A stretch of 64,000 nucleotides of DNA, from positions 1 to 64,000 of the forward strand of contig CAWCBA010000002.1 of NCBI GenBank assembly GCA_963793675.1, written 5' to 3'. Below, in pieces: positions 63,821 to 64,000 of this stretch. This DNA comes from RPQJ01 sp963793675. Lineage in GTDB: Bacteria; Pseudomonadota; Gammaproteobacteria; Steroidobacterales; Steroidobacteraceae. The position numbers and the translations under genes were made by a program. A model generated the notes under the pieces. That model was not told where the DNA came from and searched no databases. It worked only from the letters and a program-made list of their open reading frames with translations. How positions within the stretch are numbered: position 1 is the stretch's first letter; every line of letters begins with the position of its first letter.

Positions 63821-64000
63821 GGTGTGCTCCTCGGTGTGCGAACGGGCCGATGCCTGCACGCGCAGCAATTCGGGCAGGAAGACTTCCTGCACCAGGATCG
63901 GCAGGCCGCCGAGCCGGTACACGGCGCGGCGGGCCCACACGGACGCGTCACCCGTAACGGCGCGCGCGGCCTCGGCAAGCGGGTGGCCCGCGGCAAGTTC
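63817..64000 (-). CDS. Chorismate-lyase-like protein, C-terminal fragment
   Basis: A minus-strand coding stretch from the right edge to the FAH start. The peptide GDASVWARRAVYRLGGLPIL then VQEVFLPELL resembles the end of UbiC-type chorismate lyases ([20 protein letters not shown] then LFLP). In the raw frame it reads straight into the FAH gene. In another frame a TGA overlaps the FAH ATG, as expected for a coupled upstream gene. Too little is present for a firm call. Confidence 0.45.

Overview
The window is about 64 kb of GC-rich chromosome from a gammaproteobacterium. Three core blocks support this: dut-coaBC / mutM-rpmG-rpmB-radC near pyrE, coaD-rsmD followed by ftsY-ftsE-ftsX-rpoH, and tamA-tamB. 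These gene orders are standard for Gammaproteobacteria. The Steroidobacter/Nevskia/Xanthomonas side of the class fits the intergenic repeat style and the transcarbamylase-type arginine cluster, but that placement is inference. I saw no rRNA, tRNA, CRISPR array, IS transposase or phage gene.

Layout. 1-6.9 kb: YcaQ-like edge fragment, FAD dehydrogenase, HdeD-like and MarC-like membrane proteins, trmB, Rieske protein, ampG, xthA. 6.9-13.7 kb: pyrE, dut, coaBC, mutM, ribosomal proteins L33 and L28, radC, coaD, rsmD. 13.8-16 kb: a heavily frameshifted lipase-like gene. 16-20.7 kb: ftsYEX, rpoH, an OmpA-family lipoprotein. 21-28.8 kb: glutaryl-CoA dehydrogenase, a glycerophosphodiesterase coupled to a glycerol-kinase-like gene, a hydrolase, a saccharopine-dehydrogenase-like reductase and a membrane-anchored response regulator. 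29-34.7 kb: EF-G-like GTPase, sulfotransferase, HMCES/YedK protein, ABC-2 exporter. 34.7-36.1 kb: divergent FlhD-like/FlhC-like regulators sharing two perfect dyads. 36.2-45 kb: nudC, TauE, DUF4126, NRDE protein, tamA, tamB. 45.1-51.2 kb: a bicarbonate-uptake operon (LysR divergent from dabB-dabA-cysD). 51.2-60.1 kb: Nudix gene and an arginine operon, argR-argG-[P-loop gene]-argC-argD-argF'-argB-argH. 60.1-64 kb: DUF1329 protein, small membrane protein, stand-alone AsnC domain, maiA, FAH-family gene and a chorismate-lyase-like fragment at the right edge.

Two properties colour the annotation. First, roughly 28 single-base frame shifts break otherwise well-conserved genes, including the essential ftsY, coaBC and trmB. 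Most look like one extra base, so I read them as sequence errors and annotate the joined gene. Second, several gene 3' ends carry simple-repeat inverted arrays, mainly a 9-bp GGAAGGCCA unit, that would fold into long hairpins.

The arginine operon is the most biologically interesting part. Its transcarbamylase is of the N-acyl-ornithine type and carries Ala at the residue that discriminates acetyl from succinyl substrates. It has no argA, argJ, argE or argF beside it, and an unassigned P-loop protein is translationally coupled to argC. The FlhD/FlhC-like pair with its operator is the second highlight.
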